Shown here one piece after another: positions 36,740 through 44,426 of a stretch of DNA of 64,000 bases. A program made the position numbers and the translations under genes. Origin of the DNA: Fluviicola sp. GTDB lineage: Bacteria; Bacteroidota; Bacteroidia; Flavobacteriales_D; Crocinitomicaceae. The stretch covers positions 99,193 to 163,192 of the forward strand of contig JARWZO010000030.1 in the NCBI GenBank assembly GCA_029866325.1, read 5' to 3'. The notes under the pieces were generated by a model. The model was not told the origin of the DNA. It was given only the letters and a program-made list of their open reading frames with translations, and made no database searches. Position 1 is the first letter of the stretch. Every line of letters starts with the position of its first letter.

Positions 36740-36747
36740 CAAATGTA
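36740..36747 (-). promoter_or_regulatory. -7 element (TACATTTG) of the asnA leader transcript
   Basis: Minus-strand TACATTTG; initiation near 36733 puts the leader ATG about 20 nt downstream. -33 TTG is not clear. The stretch from 36748 to the DUF2891 gene end at 36979 holds nothing that I can call. Confidence 0.55.
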
Positions 36748-36978
36748 CAGCCAAAAGAGTTGCGTGAAGCCGGAAAAGACAATTTGTAGTGAATTTTAAA
36801 TAAAACAATACGTCTATTTATGGTTGGTTAATTAATTGTAAATGAATACTTTGATATTTATTTGTTGTCATTTTTCATAGGACAATAATTAATTTTTGTG
36901 AAATTAGAAGTCGATTTATAGTCAATCAACCAATGGTTTAAAAAGACAATTTGTTCGTATAGAGGCTCTAAGGTTATT

Positions 36979-38034
36979 TTACTTCGATAAAAGTGCCAGA
37001 ACAGCAAAACTAGCCAGCCAATGTTCGCCCATATAATCGCCATCGGTAATGTTGGGAAGTGAAGTGTTGAGATGTTGGTCGGCAATGGCAATGAGGTGGC
37101 CAAGTTTTTTATCCGATCGACCTAAACTATACAAACACCAGGATCGGCTGAAATTCAATCCGTCAAGATGTACCAGTTTCCCATCGGTTCTGTCCATTAC
37201 TTTTCCGGGTTCCAATTGAAATTTCTTACTGAACAATTCCGGGAGAAAGGCCTTTAACCACTGTTGAAACTCCGCTTTCGGTAATACGCGACGCATTAAA
37301 TCGGCTTCTTCCAATGCTCCTGATAAAAAATCGTATCCGCTTGGTTCAAAGCTCAAGGGGTAATTTTTGTCTTTTTGGTAAAAATCAATACTGCGTTTGG
37401 TGATGAGTTGTTTGAGTGAATCATTGTTGCTGTGTGCCGCATAATCATACGCAAAAGTGAGTCCGAAAGCGGTATTGATGTGTTCACCCGAGCGAATAGG
37501 ATAAGCTAGTTTTGGTAGGAATGTATAATATTTCCCGCAAATGAGATTGGATAAAGGACGTAGATTCTCAGCGCACGTTTTTCCCAACGGATCGCTCCAA
37601 GTGTCTAGTTCCTGCTGCAATTTCAAGATCCAGGCCCAGCCGTAGGTACGTTCAAACGAATCGTTGTATTTAGTGGTGAAAAAAGCGATTTCAGTTTGAA
37701 TATTCGCGGCCGTGAGTTGCTCTGATAAGACTTTTCGTATAGCTGCAGCGTTTTCAATTGCTGGAAATTGCTTTAAAATGGTGACCATGAGCCAGTGTCC
37801 GTGAACGGAAGAGTGCCAGTCAAAACAACCGTAAAATGCCGGATGCAATGTGGCAGGAGAAAGCAAGGCCGTTGAATCGTTTAATACTTGTCCTAGTTTG
37901 TTGGGGTATTCCTGCTGAGCGCATTTCAATGGTAAAGCAACCAGGCGGGCGGCCTGTTCTGTAGTAAGCTGATGTTGGGCATTGGCGGATTGTATCCACA
38001 ACATCGAACAACCAATCAAAAGCGCTTTCATCAT
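36979..38034 (-). CDS. Exported DUF2891 family protein
   Basis: 351 residues from the ATG at 38034, where a signal peptide begins (MMKALLIGCSMLWIQSANAQ). The family strings HPAFYGCFDWHSSVHGHWLM, RTYGWAWILKLQQEL, GLTFAYDYA and FEPSGYDFLSG are present. DUF2891 proteins have an alpha/alpha-toroid look and are of unknown function. An in-frame ATG at 38061 would add nine polar residues before the signal. It is divergent from dinB (96 bp apart) and ends 231 bp before the asnA promoter. Confidence 0.88.
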   Translation of the reverse strand: MMKALLIGCSMLWIQSANAQHQLTTEQAARLVALPLKCAQQEYPNKLGQVLNDSTALLSPATLHPAFYGCFDWHSSVHGHWLMVTILKQFPAIENAAAIRKVLSEQLTAANIQTEIAFFTTKYNDSFERTYGWAWILKLQQELDTWSDPLGKTCAENLRPLSNLICGKYYTFLPKLAYPIRSGEHINTAFGLTFAYDYAAHSNNDSLKQLITKRSIDFYQKDKNYPLSFEPSGYDFLSGALEEADLMRRVLPKAEFQQWLKAFLPELFSKKFQLEPGKVMDRTDGKLVHLDGLNFSRSWCLYSLGRSDKKLGHLIAIADQHLNTSLPNITDGDYMGEHWLASFAVLALLSK

Positions 38035-38130
38035 CCGTTTTTTGGAGCTAAAATACAGCATTTTGAGTTACCGAATAGCCGAAGGAATCCGTAAATTTGA
38101 CACGTCAGTCTTTGGCTGAATAGCAGTGCG

Positions 38131-39222
38131 ATGTACGAAGAATTTCCATTTCCGGTAAGAAAAATTATTCATGTTGATATGGATGCATTTTATGCTTCCG
38201 TAGAGCAAATGGACAATCCGGAACTTCGCGGAAAGCCATTGGCTGTTGGTGGAAATGAAGTGCGTGGTGTGGTTTCTGCTGCTAGTTACGAAGCTCGGGA
38301 ATTCGGTGTGCGATCTGCTATGTCGGGAATCATTGCTGCACGAAAATGCCCTCAACTGATTTTTGTACCTCCACGTTTTGATCGTTACAAGGAAATCTCT
38401 CAGCAGATCAGAGCTGTGTTTTACGAGTTTACTGATTTGGTGGAACCGCTTTCGCTCGATGAAGCTTTTTTGGATGTCACCGAAAACAAACTGAATCATC
38501 CGTCCGCTACCTTATTGGCGCAAGAAATCAGGCGACGCATCAAAATTGCTACGGGGTTAAATGCTTCTGCTGGAATTTCCATCAATAAATTTGTGGCTAA
38601 AGTAGCCTCGGATATCAATAAACCCAACGGGCAAAAGACCATTCCGCCAGAAGAAGTCTTGTCGTTTCTTGAAACCCTGCCGATAGAAAAGTTTTTCGGA
38701 GTTGGAAAAGTTACTGCCGACCGCATGAACAAGCACGGTATTTTCAACGGAGCCGATCTCAAAAAACAATCAATCGAATACCTGAGTCTTTACTTCGGGA
38801 AATCGGGCAAGCACTATTATGATATCGTACGAGGCATCCAACACAGCGAGGTAGTTCCGGATCGTTTACGAAAATCCATCGCGGCCGAGCGCACCTTTAG
38901 TAGTGATCTCAGTTCGTCTTATTTTATGCTAGAACAACTCGATAAAATTGCCGATGAATTGGAAAAACGGCTGGTTCGTAATAATGTAAAAGGCAAAACC
39001 ATTACAGTGAAACTGAAGTTCAGCGATTTTACACAGCAAACCCGCAGTAAAACCCTACCTTTGTTTGTGAACCGCAAGGCGGATTTTTTTCCTGTCGTGG
39101 AAGAATTGATGGAACAGGAACCGTTGAAAGGAGCCGTTCGCTTATTGGGTATTTCGGTGACCAAATTAGACTCTGAAGAAGTCACGAAAAGTGTTTCGGC
39201 ACAGTTGACTCTGGATTTTTAA
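38131..39222 (+). CDS. dinB: DNA polymerase IV (Y family)
   Basis: 363 residues. The palm-domain catalytic acids are in HVDMDAFYASVEQ and LSLDEAFLDVT; the finger motif is SAASYEAREFGVRSAMS. A helix-hairpin-helix region (IEKFFGVGKVTADRMNKHG) and a little-finger domain follow. The C-terminus QLTLDF resembles a beta-clamp binding motif (QLxLF-like). It carries out error-prone translesion synthesis. No LexA-like site was identified upstream. Its stop is followed 10 bp later by a nested palindrome. Confidence 0.94.
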   Translation: MYEEFPFPVRKIIHVDMDAFYASVEQMDNPELRGKPLAVGGNEVRGVVSAASYEAREFGVRSAMSGIIAARKCPQLIFVPPRFDRYKEISQQIRAVFYEFTDLVEPLSLDEAFLDVTENKLNHPSATLLAQEIRRRIKIATGLNASAGISINKFVAKVASDINKPNGQKTIPPEEVLSFLETLPIEKFFGVGKVTADRMNKHGIFNGADLKKQSIEYLSLYFGKSGKHYYDIVRGIQHSEVVPDRLRKSIAAERTFSSDLSSSYFMLEQLDKIADELEKRLVRNNVKGKTITVKLKFSDFTQQTRSKTLPLFVNRKADFFPVVEELMEQEPLKGAVRLLGISVTKLDSEEVTKSVSAQLTLDF

Positions 39223-39232
39223 AAGGGGAAAT

Positions 39233-39314
39233 AGGGAACTAGGAATTAGGGAACTGGGGTGACTCTAAATTCAGAATCTCCTAGCTCCCCAGTTCCCTCA
39301 AAATCTAGTTCCCT
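39233..39314. repeat. Nested AGGGAACT palindrome, copy A
   Basis: AGGGAACTAG (39233-39242) and AGGGAACTGGGG (39248-39259) are followed by their exact complements CCCCAGTTCCCT (39287-39298) and CTAGTTCCCT (39305-39314). The result is a nested hairpin with a 27-nt loop. A second member is at 60615-60715. It may stop dinB transcripts before the rplM promoter. Confidence 0.9.
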
Positions 39315-39354
39315 CTTTAAAAAGCCTCTAATGCGCACTTTATTTAAAAATACC

Positions 39355-39385
39355 TTGTTAATAAAAAATAGAGTTTCTATCTTTG
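39355..39385 (+). promoter_or_regulatory. Strong promoter of the rplM-rpsI operon
   Basis: TTG (39355-39357), 20-bp spacer, TATCTTTG (39378-39385). The GC-rich CACCCCC follows, as in the four promoters at 63485-63881. Initiation near 39391 removes in-frame starts at or before 39383 and supports the GTG start of rplM. A short CCCCA-AAT-TGGGG hairpin (39389-39401) would sit at the 5' end of the mRNA. Confidence 0.85.
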
Positions 39386-39430
39386 CACCCCCAAATTGGG
39401 GATATTGTCTTATTTAAAAATAGAAAAGTA

Positions 39431-39886
39431 GTGGATACTTTAAGTTACAAAACCGTGTCCGGCAACAAGGAAACCGCAAATAAAAAGTGGTTGTTGGTGG
39501 ACGCTGAGGGCCAGACTGTTGGTCGCTTAGCGAGCAAGGTGGCGAAGTTGATCCGTGGAAAACACAAGACCAACTATACGCCGCATGCTGACTGCGGAGA
39601 TAACGTGATTGTTATCAATGCAGCAAAAATTTCGTTCTCTGGTACCAAATTGGTCAACAAAGAGTACGTTCGTTACACTGGCTATCCGGGTGGACAGCGT
39701 TCACTAACAGCTCAAGAGTTGTTGGCACGCAATCCTCAACGTGTAGTTGAGAAAGCAATCAAAGGAATGTTGCCAAAAAACACCTTGGGTCGTAACTTGT
39801 TTACAAACCTAAAAGTGTATGCAGGTGCTGAGCACAAGCAAGAGGCACAAAATCCGGAGGTAATTAATCTTGACACATTCAAATAA
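39431..39886 (+). CDS. rplM: 50S ribosomal protein L13
   Basis: 151 residues from a GTG codon ([20 protein letters not shown]), the usual flavobacterial L13 N-terminus. Core motifs [35 protein letters not shown] and YTGYPGG are all present. The promoter at 39355-39385 places the mRNA start after any earlier in-frame start codon, so the GTG is well supported. L13 is an early assembly protein of the large subunit. Its stop overlaps the rpsI start by one base (TAATG). Confidence 0.96.
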   Translation: MDTLSYKTVSGNKETANKKWLLVDAEGQTVGRLASKVAKLIRGKHKTNYTPHADCGDNVIVINAAKISFSGTKLVNKEYVRYTGYPGGQRSLTAQELLARNPQRVVEKAIKGMLPKNTLGRNLFTNLKVYAGAEHKQEAQNPEVINLDTFK

Positions 39887-40278
39887 TGGATATGGAAGTA
39901 GTAAACACATTAGGAAGAAGAAAAACGAGCGTTGCGCGTGTATACCTTATGAAAGGTACCGGCAAGGTGACAGTCAACAAGCGTGACTATAAAGAATTCT
40001 TTCCTGTAGCAGTATTGCAAACAAAAATTGAGCAGCCGTTCAACTTAACGGAAACAACTGGTCAATACGATGTAAAAGTAAACGTTGCAGGTGGAGGAGT
40101 AAACGGCCAGGCCGAAGCTATCCGTTTGGGTATCGCTCGTGCGTTGGTAAAGGTTTCTGAAGATATGAAGCCGTTGTTGAAAGCTGAAGGTTTAATGACA
40201 CGTGACCCGCGTATGGTGGAACGTAAAAAACCGGGTCAGCCGAAAGCACGTAAAAAATTCCAATTCTCGAAACGTTAA
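39886..40278 (+). CDS. rpsI: 30S ribosomal protein S9
   Basis: 130 residues with the S9 signature [19 protein letters not shown] and the C-terminal RKKFQFSKR tail whose last Arg contacts the P-site tRNA. Start is the ATG overlapping the rplM stop or the ATG six bases later ([19 protein letters not shown]). L13-S9 is a conserved ribosomal operon and here leads into rpsB-tsf after a structured 122-bp gap. Confidence 0.96.
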   Translation: MDMEVVNTLGRRKTSVARVYLMKGTGKVTVNKRDYKEFFPVAVLQTKIEQPFNLTETTGQYDVKVNVAGGGVNGQAEAIRLGIARALVKVSEDMKPLLKAEGLMTRDPRMVERKKPGQPKARKKFQFSKR

Positions 40279-40302
40279 TCGTATTCCGAGATTGGGCAGT
40301 TG

Positions 40303-40372
40303 TTTAGTATCCAAGCTGCGAGTATTGTTTACGGTCTCAGATCGTTTATCCCTCGCACAGCTGATTACTAAA
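40303..40372 (+). promoter_or_regulatory. Candidate structured leader before rpsB
   Basis: TTTAGTATCCAAGCTGCGAG (40303-40322) pairs, with two small bulges, with CTCGCACAGCTGATTACTAAA (40352-40372, shown here in two parts: CTCGCACAGCTG, ATTACTAAA). The long imperfect hairpin lies 28 nt before the rpsB ATG. No TAnnTTTG promoter is seen in this gap, so rpsB is likely read from rplM. Ribosomal protein leaders often bind their own product; S2 autoregulation is inference. Confidence 0.55.
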
Positions 40373-40400
40373 GGAATGTAAACAATTTAAAAAAAGAATT

Positions 40401-41168
40401 ATGTCAAGAGTAAATTTTGAAACGTTATTAGAAGCAGGTGTTCACTTCGGACACTTAAAAAGAAAATGGAACCCGGCAATGGCGCCGTATATCTTTGACG
40501 AGAAAAAAGGTATCCACATTATTGACCTTAATAAGACAATTGCACATCTTGATCAAGCGTGTGCGGCAATGAAACAAATTGCTAAGTCGGGTAAAAAAGT
40601 TCTTTTCGTAGCAACTAAGAAACAAGCAAAAGAAATCATCGCTGAACGCGTTGCGGCTATTAACATGCCTTTCGTTACAGAGCGTTGGTCTGGTGGTATG
40701 TTAACAAACTTCCAAACTACACGTAAATCGATCCGTAAAATGGCGGCGATTGATAAAATGAAAACAGACGGTACATGGGAAACATTGAACAAGCGTGAGC
40801 GTTTGTTTAAGACTCGTCAACGTGAGAAATTGGAGAAAAACTTCGGTTCTATCGCTGAAATGACCCGCCAACCGGCAGCTATCTTCTTAGTAGATATCTT
40901 GAAAGAGCATATCGCTTTGAACGAAGCAAAACGTTTGAATGTTCCAACATTCGCAATGGTAGATACGAACTCTGATCCACGTTTGGTTGATTTCCCTATC
41001 CCTGCAAATGACGATGCTACAAAATCAATCACTGTGATCTTAGACGCAATTTGCGGTGCGATCAAAGAAGGATTGGAAGAACGCAAAAGTGCCGGAACAG
41101 GAAAAGACAAAGATGAAGTAGTTGAAGCCGCAGCTCCTAAAGCTGAAGAAGCAGCTACAAACGAATAA
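40401..41168 (+). CDS. rpsB: 30S ribosomal protein S2
   Basis: 255 residues. N-terminal LLEAGVHFGHLKRKWNPAMA, and the signature stretches TNFQTTRKSIRKM and PTFAMVDTNSDPRLVDFPIP, identify S2. The C-terminus ends in an acidic, Ala-rich extension (EVVEAAAPKAEEAATNE) typical of Bacteroidota. It is followed 27 bp later by tsf, the universal pairing. Confidence 0.97.
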   Translation: MSRVNFETLLEAGVHFGHLKRKWNPAMAPYIFDEKKGIHIIDLNKTIAHLDQACAAMKQIAKSGKKVLFVATKKQAKEIIAERVAAINMPFVTERWSGGMLTNFQTTRKSIRKMAAIDKMKTDGTWETLNKRERLFKTRQREKLEKNFGSIAEMTRQPAAIFLVDILKEHIALNEAKRLNVPTFAMVDTNSDPRLVDFPIPANDDATKSITVILDAICGAIKEGLEERKSAGTGKDKDEVVEAAAPKAEEAATNE

Positions 41169-41195
41169 TAACAACGTACTTAAAAGTTTAAGATC

Positions 41196-42026
41196 ATGGC
41201 AATTACTGCTGCAGATGTAAATAAATTACGCCAACAAACAGGTGCAGGTATGATGGACTGCAAAAATGCACTTGTTGAAGCGGATGGCGATTTCGAAACT
41301 GCTGTTGATATCCTTCGTAAAAAAGGACAAAAAATCGCAGCTAAACGTGGAGATAACGACGCAAGCGAAGGGTTAATCTTTGCTCAAACAACTCCTGATC
41401 ACAAAGTAGGTGTTGTATTGGCATTGAACTGTGAAACAGATTTCGTTGCTAAAAACGATTCTTACCGCAATTTCGTTCAAAGTTTGATGGATATCGCAAT
41501 CTCTAACTTACCTGCTTCTGCAGATGAGTTGAAAGGATTGAAATACGATGACCGTTTGACAGTTGACGAGAAAATCACGGAGCAAGTTGGTGTTATTGGC
41601 GAGAAATTGGATCTTTCAGGTTATGCCGTATTGAAAGGCGAAGCAGTTGTAGCTTACAACCACCCTGGTAACCAATTGGCTACTTTGGTTGCGTTGAACA
41701 ACGGAAACGAAGCAGCTGTTGAAGCCGGTCGTCAGGTTGCGATGCAAGTTGCAGCTATGAACCCGATTGCGTTGAACAAAGACGGAGTTGACGCTCGCAC
41801 AATTGAGCGTGAAATCGAAGTTGGTAAAGACTTAGCTATCCAAGAAGGAAAACCTGCTGAAATGGCTGAGAAAATTGCTCAAGGTCGTTTGGCGAAATTC
41901 TTCAAAGAAAACACCTTGTTGAGCCAAGAGTTTGTTCGCGATAACAAAGTTACCGTTGAAGAGTTCCTTAATTCAACTGAAAAAGGATTAACAGTTACTG
42001 AATTCAAACGTTTGGCATTGAGCTAA
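41196..42026 (+). CDS. tsf: Elongation factor Ts
   Basis: 276 residues. The N-terminal UBA-like domain has VNKLRQQTGAGMMDCKNALV, then the core AKRGDNDASEGLIF and ALNCETDFVAKNDSY motifs that contact EF-Tu. The length fits the short single-core form. It exchanges GDP on EF-Tu. An intrinsic terminator at 42050 closes the rplM-rpsI-rpsB-tsf run. Confidence 0.97.
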   Translation: MAITAADVNKLRQQTGAGMMDCKNALVEADGDFETAVDILRKKGQKIAAKRGDNDASEGLIFAQTTPDHKVGVVLALNCETDFVAKNDSYRNFVQSLMDIAISNLPASADELKGLKYDDRLTVDEKITEQVGVIGEKLDLSGYAVLKGEAVVAYNHPGNQLATLVALNNGNEAAVEAGRQVAMQVAAMNPIALNKDGVDARTIEREIEVGKDLAIQEGKPAEMAEKIAQGRLAKFFKENTLLSQEFVRDNKVTVEEFLNSTEKGLTVTEFKRLALS

Positions 42027-42049
42027 TCATCCAAGCGCACGAAATAGAA

Positions 42050-42086
42050 ATCCCGTTGTTCTCCGAGAGCAGCGGGATTTTTTTTT
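42050..42086 (+). terminator. Rho-independent terminator after tsf
   Basis: ATCCCG (42050-42055) pairs with CGGGAT (42073-42078), extended inside by TG/CA and CTC/GAG around a CGA loop; a run of nine T follows. Confidence 0.88.
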
Positions 42087-42410
42087 GTCCCGCCGGGCAA
42101 TGTCATTAAGTTAATCTTTATAAATGAAGTCCCATCGGGACGATATATGATAAAAAAGGGACGTAAACCACGTTTTACCCCGCTAGGGGTAAGATATACT
42201 ATATGGTTGTTGTTTAGTTTCACCCCTACGAGGTGATGGATTATTTGGTAGCTTAGTGTTACCATATTTCGTCCCTACAGGACGGAAATAGAGATTGTAC
42301 CACTCATTTATTAATTGTGCATTAATTCTAGAGCTTAACTTAATGATATTGCCCTACGAGGTAGGGATGTCTAGTGATAGCATTTTTGCCATATTCCGTC
42401 CCTACGGGAC
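42087..42410. repeat. Array of seven short GC-rich hairpins at about 45-bp spacing
   Basis: Between tsf and pyrH, short palindromes recur in AT-rich DNA: CCCGCCGGG (42089-42097), GTCCCATCGGGAC (42129-42141), TTACCCCGCTAGGGGTAA (42175-42192), CACCCCTACGAGGTG (42221-42235), CGTCCCTACAGGACG (42270-42284), CCCTACGAGGTAGGG (42352-42366) and GTCCCTACGGGAC (42398-42410). Centre-to-centre distances are about 43, 49, 44, 49, 82 and 45 bp; the 82 could be a skipped unit. The shared core is CCCTAC/GGGAC-like with compensatory changes that keep the pairing. No ORF here is convincing. Confidence 0.85.
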
Positions 42411-42441
42411 TGTTTTGTTTTCTTACTTCAAAGATTCCTTC

Positions 42442-42449
42442 TATATTTG
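42442..42449 (+). promoter_or_regulatory. -7 element (TATATTTG) of pyrH-frr
   Basis: TATATTTG 20 bp before the pyrH ATG; TTTG at 42414-42417 lies 24 bp upstream. Confidence 0.6.
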
Positions 42450-42469
42450 CGGAACTTCTTTCGTTATCT

Positions 42470-43177
42470 ATGAAATACACACGTATTCTGCTCAAATTAA
42501 GTGGAGAATCTCTCATGGGAGATAAACAATTTGGAATTGACAACAACCGTTTGAGTGTGTATGCCAACCAAATCAAAGAAATTCACGGGTTGGGAGTAGA
42601 AGTGGCCATTGTTATCGGCGGTGGAAACATCTTTAGAGGTGTTCAGGCCGAAGAAGGTGGAATGGACCGCACGCATGGTGATTACATGGGTATGCTTGCT
42701 ACAATGATCAATTCGATGGCGCTACAAGCTGCTTTGGAATCGGTTGGTTTGCAAACACGCTTACAATCGGCTATTGAAATGAAAGAAATTTCCGAACCGT
42801 ATGTGCGTAGAAGAGCCGTTCGTCACTTGGAAAAAGGTCGTGTGGTAATTTTTGGTGCCGGAACAGGAAATCCGTTTTTCACAACAGACTCTGCAGCTTC
42901 ATTACGTGCCATCGAAATCAACGCCGATGTGATTTTGAAAGGAACACGCGTTGATGGTATTTATACTGCCGATCCGGAAAAAGACCCAACTGCTACTAAA
43001 TACGATGTGATTACCTTCGATGATGTTTACAGCCGTGGACTGAAAGTAATGGACATGACCGCATTTACCCTTTGTAAAGAAAATGACCTTCCGATTATCG
43101 TGTTTGATATGGATACCCCGGGTAACCTGAAACGCCTGTTGGAAGGAGAACAAGTAGGAACAATCGTTCGTAATTAA
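42470..43177 (+). CDS. pyrH: UMP kinase
   Basis: 235 residues from the ATG at 42470 ([20 protein letters not shown]). The amino-acid-kinase fold motifs [28 protein letters not shown] and [16 protein letters not shown] are all present. It phosphorylates UMP to UDP as a hexamer. A frame extension upstream to 42374 would run through the hairpin array and the promoter and is rejected. frr follows 25 bp downstream, the usual pairing. Confidence 0.97.
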   Translation: MKYTRILLKLSGESLMGDKQFGIDNNRLSVYANQIKEIHGLGVEVAIVIGGGNIFRGVQAEEGGMDRTHGDYMGMLATMINSMALQAALESVGLQTRLQSAIEMKEISEPYVRRRAVRHLEKGRVVIFGAGTGNPFFTTDSAASLRAIEINADVILKGTRVDGIYTADPEKDPTATKYDVITFDDVYSRGLKVMDMTAFTLCKENDLPIIVFDMDTPGNLKRLLEGEQVGTIVRN

Positions 43178-43202
43178 TTTATATCCGATTCAACTGTACG
43201 TT

Positions 43203-43766
43203 ATGACTGAAGATTTGCAACTGATTTATGATGAATTAAAAAGCTCCAATGCCAAATCGATTGTGCACTTGGAGAATGAATTATTGAAAATCCGCGCCGG
43301 AAAAGCCACACCATCTATGCTTCACAGTGTGATGGTCGATTATTACGGCTCTCCAACTCCGATTCAGCAAGTGGCCAACATCAACTCGATGGACGCGCGA
43401 ACGCTTACTGTACAGGCTTGGGAGAAAAACATGTTGCAGGAAATCGCCAAAGGAATTATCAACTCCAACTTAGGGTTAAATCCGCAAAACAACGGCGAAC
43501 AGTTGATTATTCAAATTCCACCTTTGACAGAAGAGCGTCGTAGAGATTTGGTGAAAAAAGCCAGAGCAGAAAGCGAGCACGCCAAAGTGGGCATTCGTAA
43601 CAACCGCAAAGATGGAATCGACATGGTGAAAGACCTCAAAGCTGAAGGACTTTCGGAAGACATGACCAAGGATGCGGAAAACGAGATCCAGAACATCACC
43701 AATAGCTTTATTAAAAAAGTAGATGATTTGGTTGATGCCAAGGAAAAAGATATTATGACCATCTGA
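43203..43766 (+). CDS. frr: Ribosome recycling factor
   Basis: 187 residues with RRF motifs LLKIRAGKATPSML, YYGSPTPIQQVANI, IPPLTEERRRDLVKKA and a helical C-terminus. It splits post-termination ribosomes with EF-G. It is co-transcribed with pyrH, and a small lipoprotein gene follows 11 bp later. Confidence 0.96.
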   Translation: MTEDLQLIYDELKSSNAKSIVHLENELLKIRAGKATPSMLHSVMVDYYGSPTPIQQVANINSMDARTLTVQAWEKNMLQEIAKGIINSNLGLNPQNNGEQLIIQIPPLTEERRRDLVKKARAESEHAKVGIRNNRKDGIDMVKDLKAEGLSEDMTKDAENEIQNITNSFIKKVDDLVDAKEKDIMTI

Positions 43767-43777
43767 TTCCTTTCCTG

Positions 43778-44161
43778 ATGCGCTTTTTCTTCTATCTATC
43801 ATTTCTGTTACTACTCACCGCATGCAGTAAAAACAAGCGTATCATCAAACACATTGAGGGTCGCTGGAGGTTGGAGCAAATTTTGTTGAACGACGGTCAA
43901 TACAGTTATCCGAATGAGATTCATGTTTTTGAACAAGGAGAAGCAGGCGGCAAAACCTTCGCTACTTGGACCAAATACAGTTCCGATTTCTCGGATACGA
44001 TCGTCGGTAGTTATAAAATCAATAAAAAGGGGAATCGAATTAGTTTCCGTGATGATGAAGCTTCACCTGTCACCGAAGAAGAGGCAACCATTGATGATTT
44101 CGATAAAACAATGCTGATTGTAAGACGCGTGGATGGGGTGTTTTATTTTTATAAGGAATAA
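43778..44161 (+). CDS. Small lipoprotein, lipocalin-like
   Basis: 127 residues. The signal MRFFFYLSFLLLLTACSKNK ends in a lipobox (L-T-A-C). The mature part begins IEGRWRLEQILLNDGQ, the GxW-like first strand common to small lipocalin-like domains of Bacteroidota, followed by alternating strands. Probably anchored to a membrane on the periplasmic side. It is 11 bp after frr and may be read from the same promoter. Ligand unknown. Confidence 0.75.
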   Translation: MRFFFYLSFLLLLTACSKNKRIIKHIEGRWRLEQILLNDGQYSYPNEIHVFEQGEAGGKTFATWTKYSSDFSDTIVGSYKINKKGNRISFRDDEASPVTEEEATIDDFDKTMLIVRRVDGVFYFYKE

Positions 44162-44426
44162 TACCACTTACTTTCACTATCTAACCATCAATAGAAAGTG
44201 TTTCTTAGAATGATTTTCTTACTTTTTTGAGATTATCAGTCTGTTTTCTAATAACGGACAATTTTTTATCTAAACTTACGACTTACTTTGTAGAGCAATT
44301 TTTTGTGATAACAAGTAACGTTGGATTAATAGTTGCTTCCTAATTACCAAGCCAAGAAGCTGAAATGCATCTTAAAATAGCTACATTGTGATAAGACTTT
44401 TTACGACAATTCCATCTTATCTATCA

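Noticed and set aside
38068..38499. 143-residue ORF antisense to dinB
   Set aside because: Mirror frame of a conserved gene with no domain of its own.
39383..39430. Longer N-terminus for L13
   Set aside because: It would begin inside the -7 element of its own promoter; the family N-terminus fits the GTG at 39431.
42087..42410. CRISPR array
   Set aside because: Units are 9-18 bp, vary in sequence and lack a constant repeat of 25 bp or more; no cas genes nearby.
42023..42576. Short ORFs on both strands in the tsf-pyrH gap
   Set aside because: They run through the hairpin array, the terminator and the pyrH promoter and have no protein-like composition.
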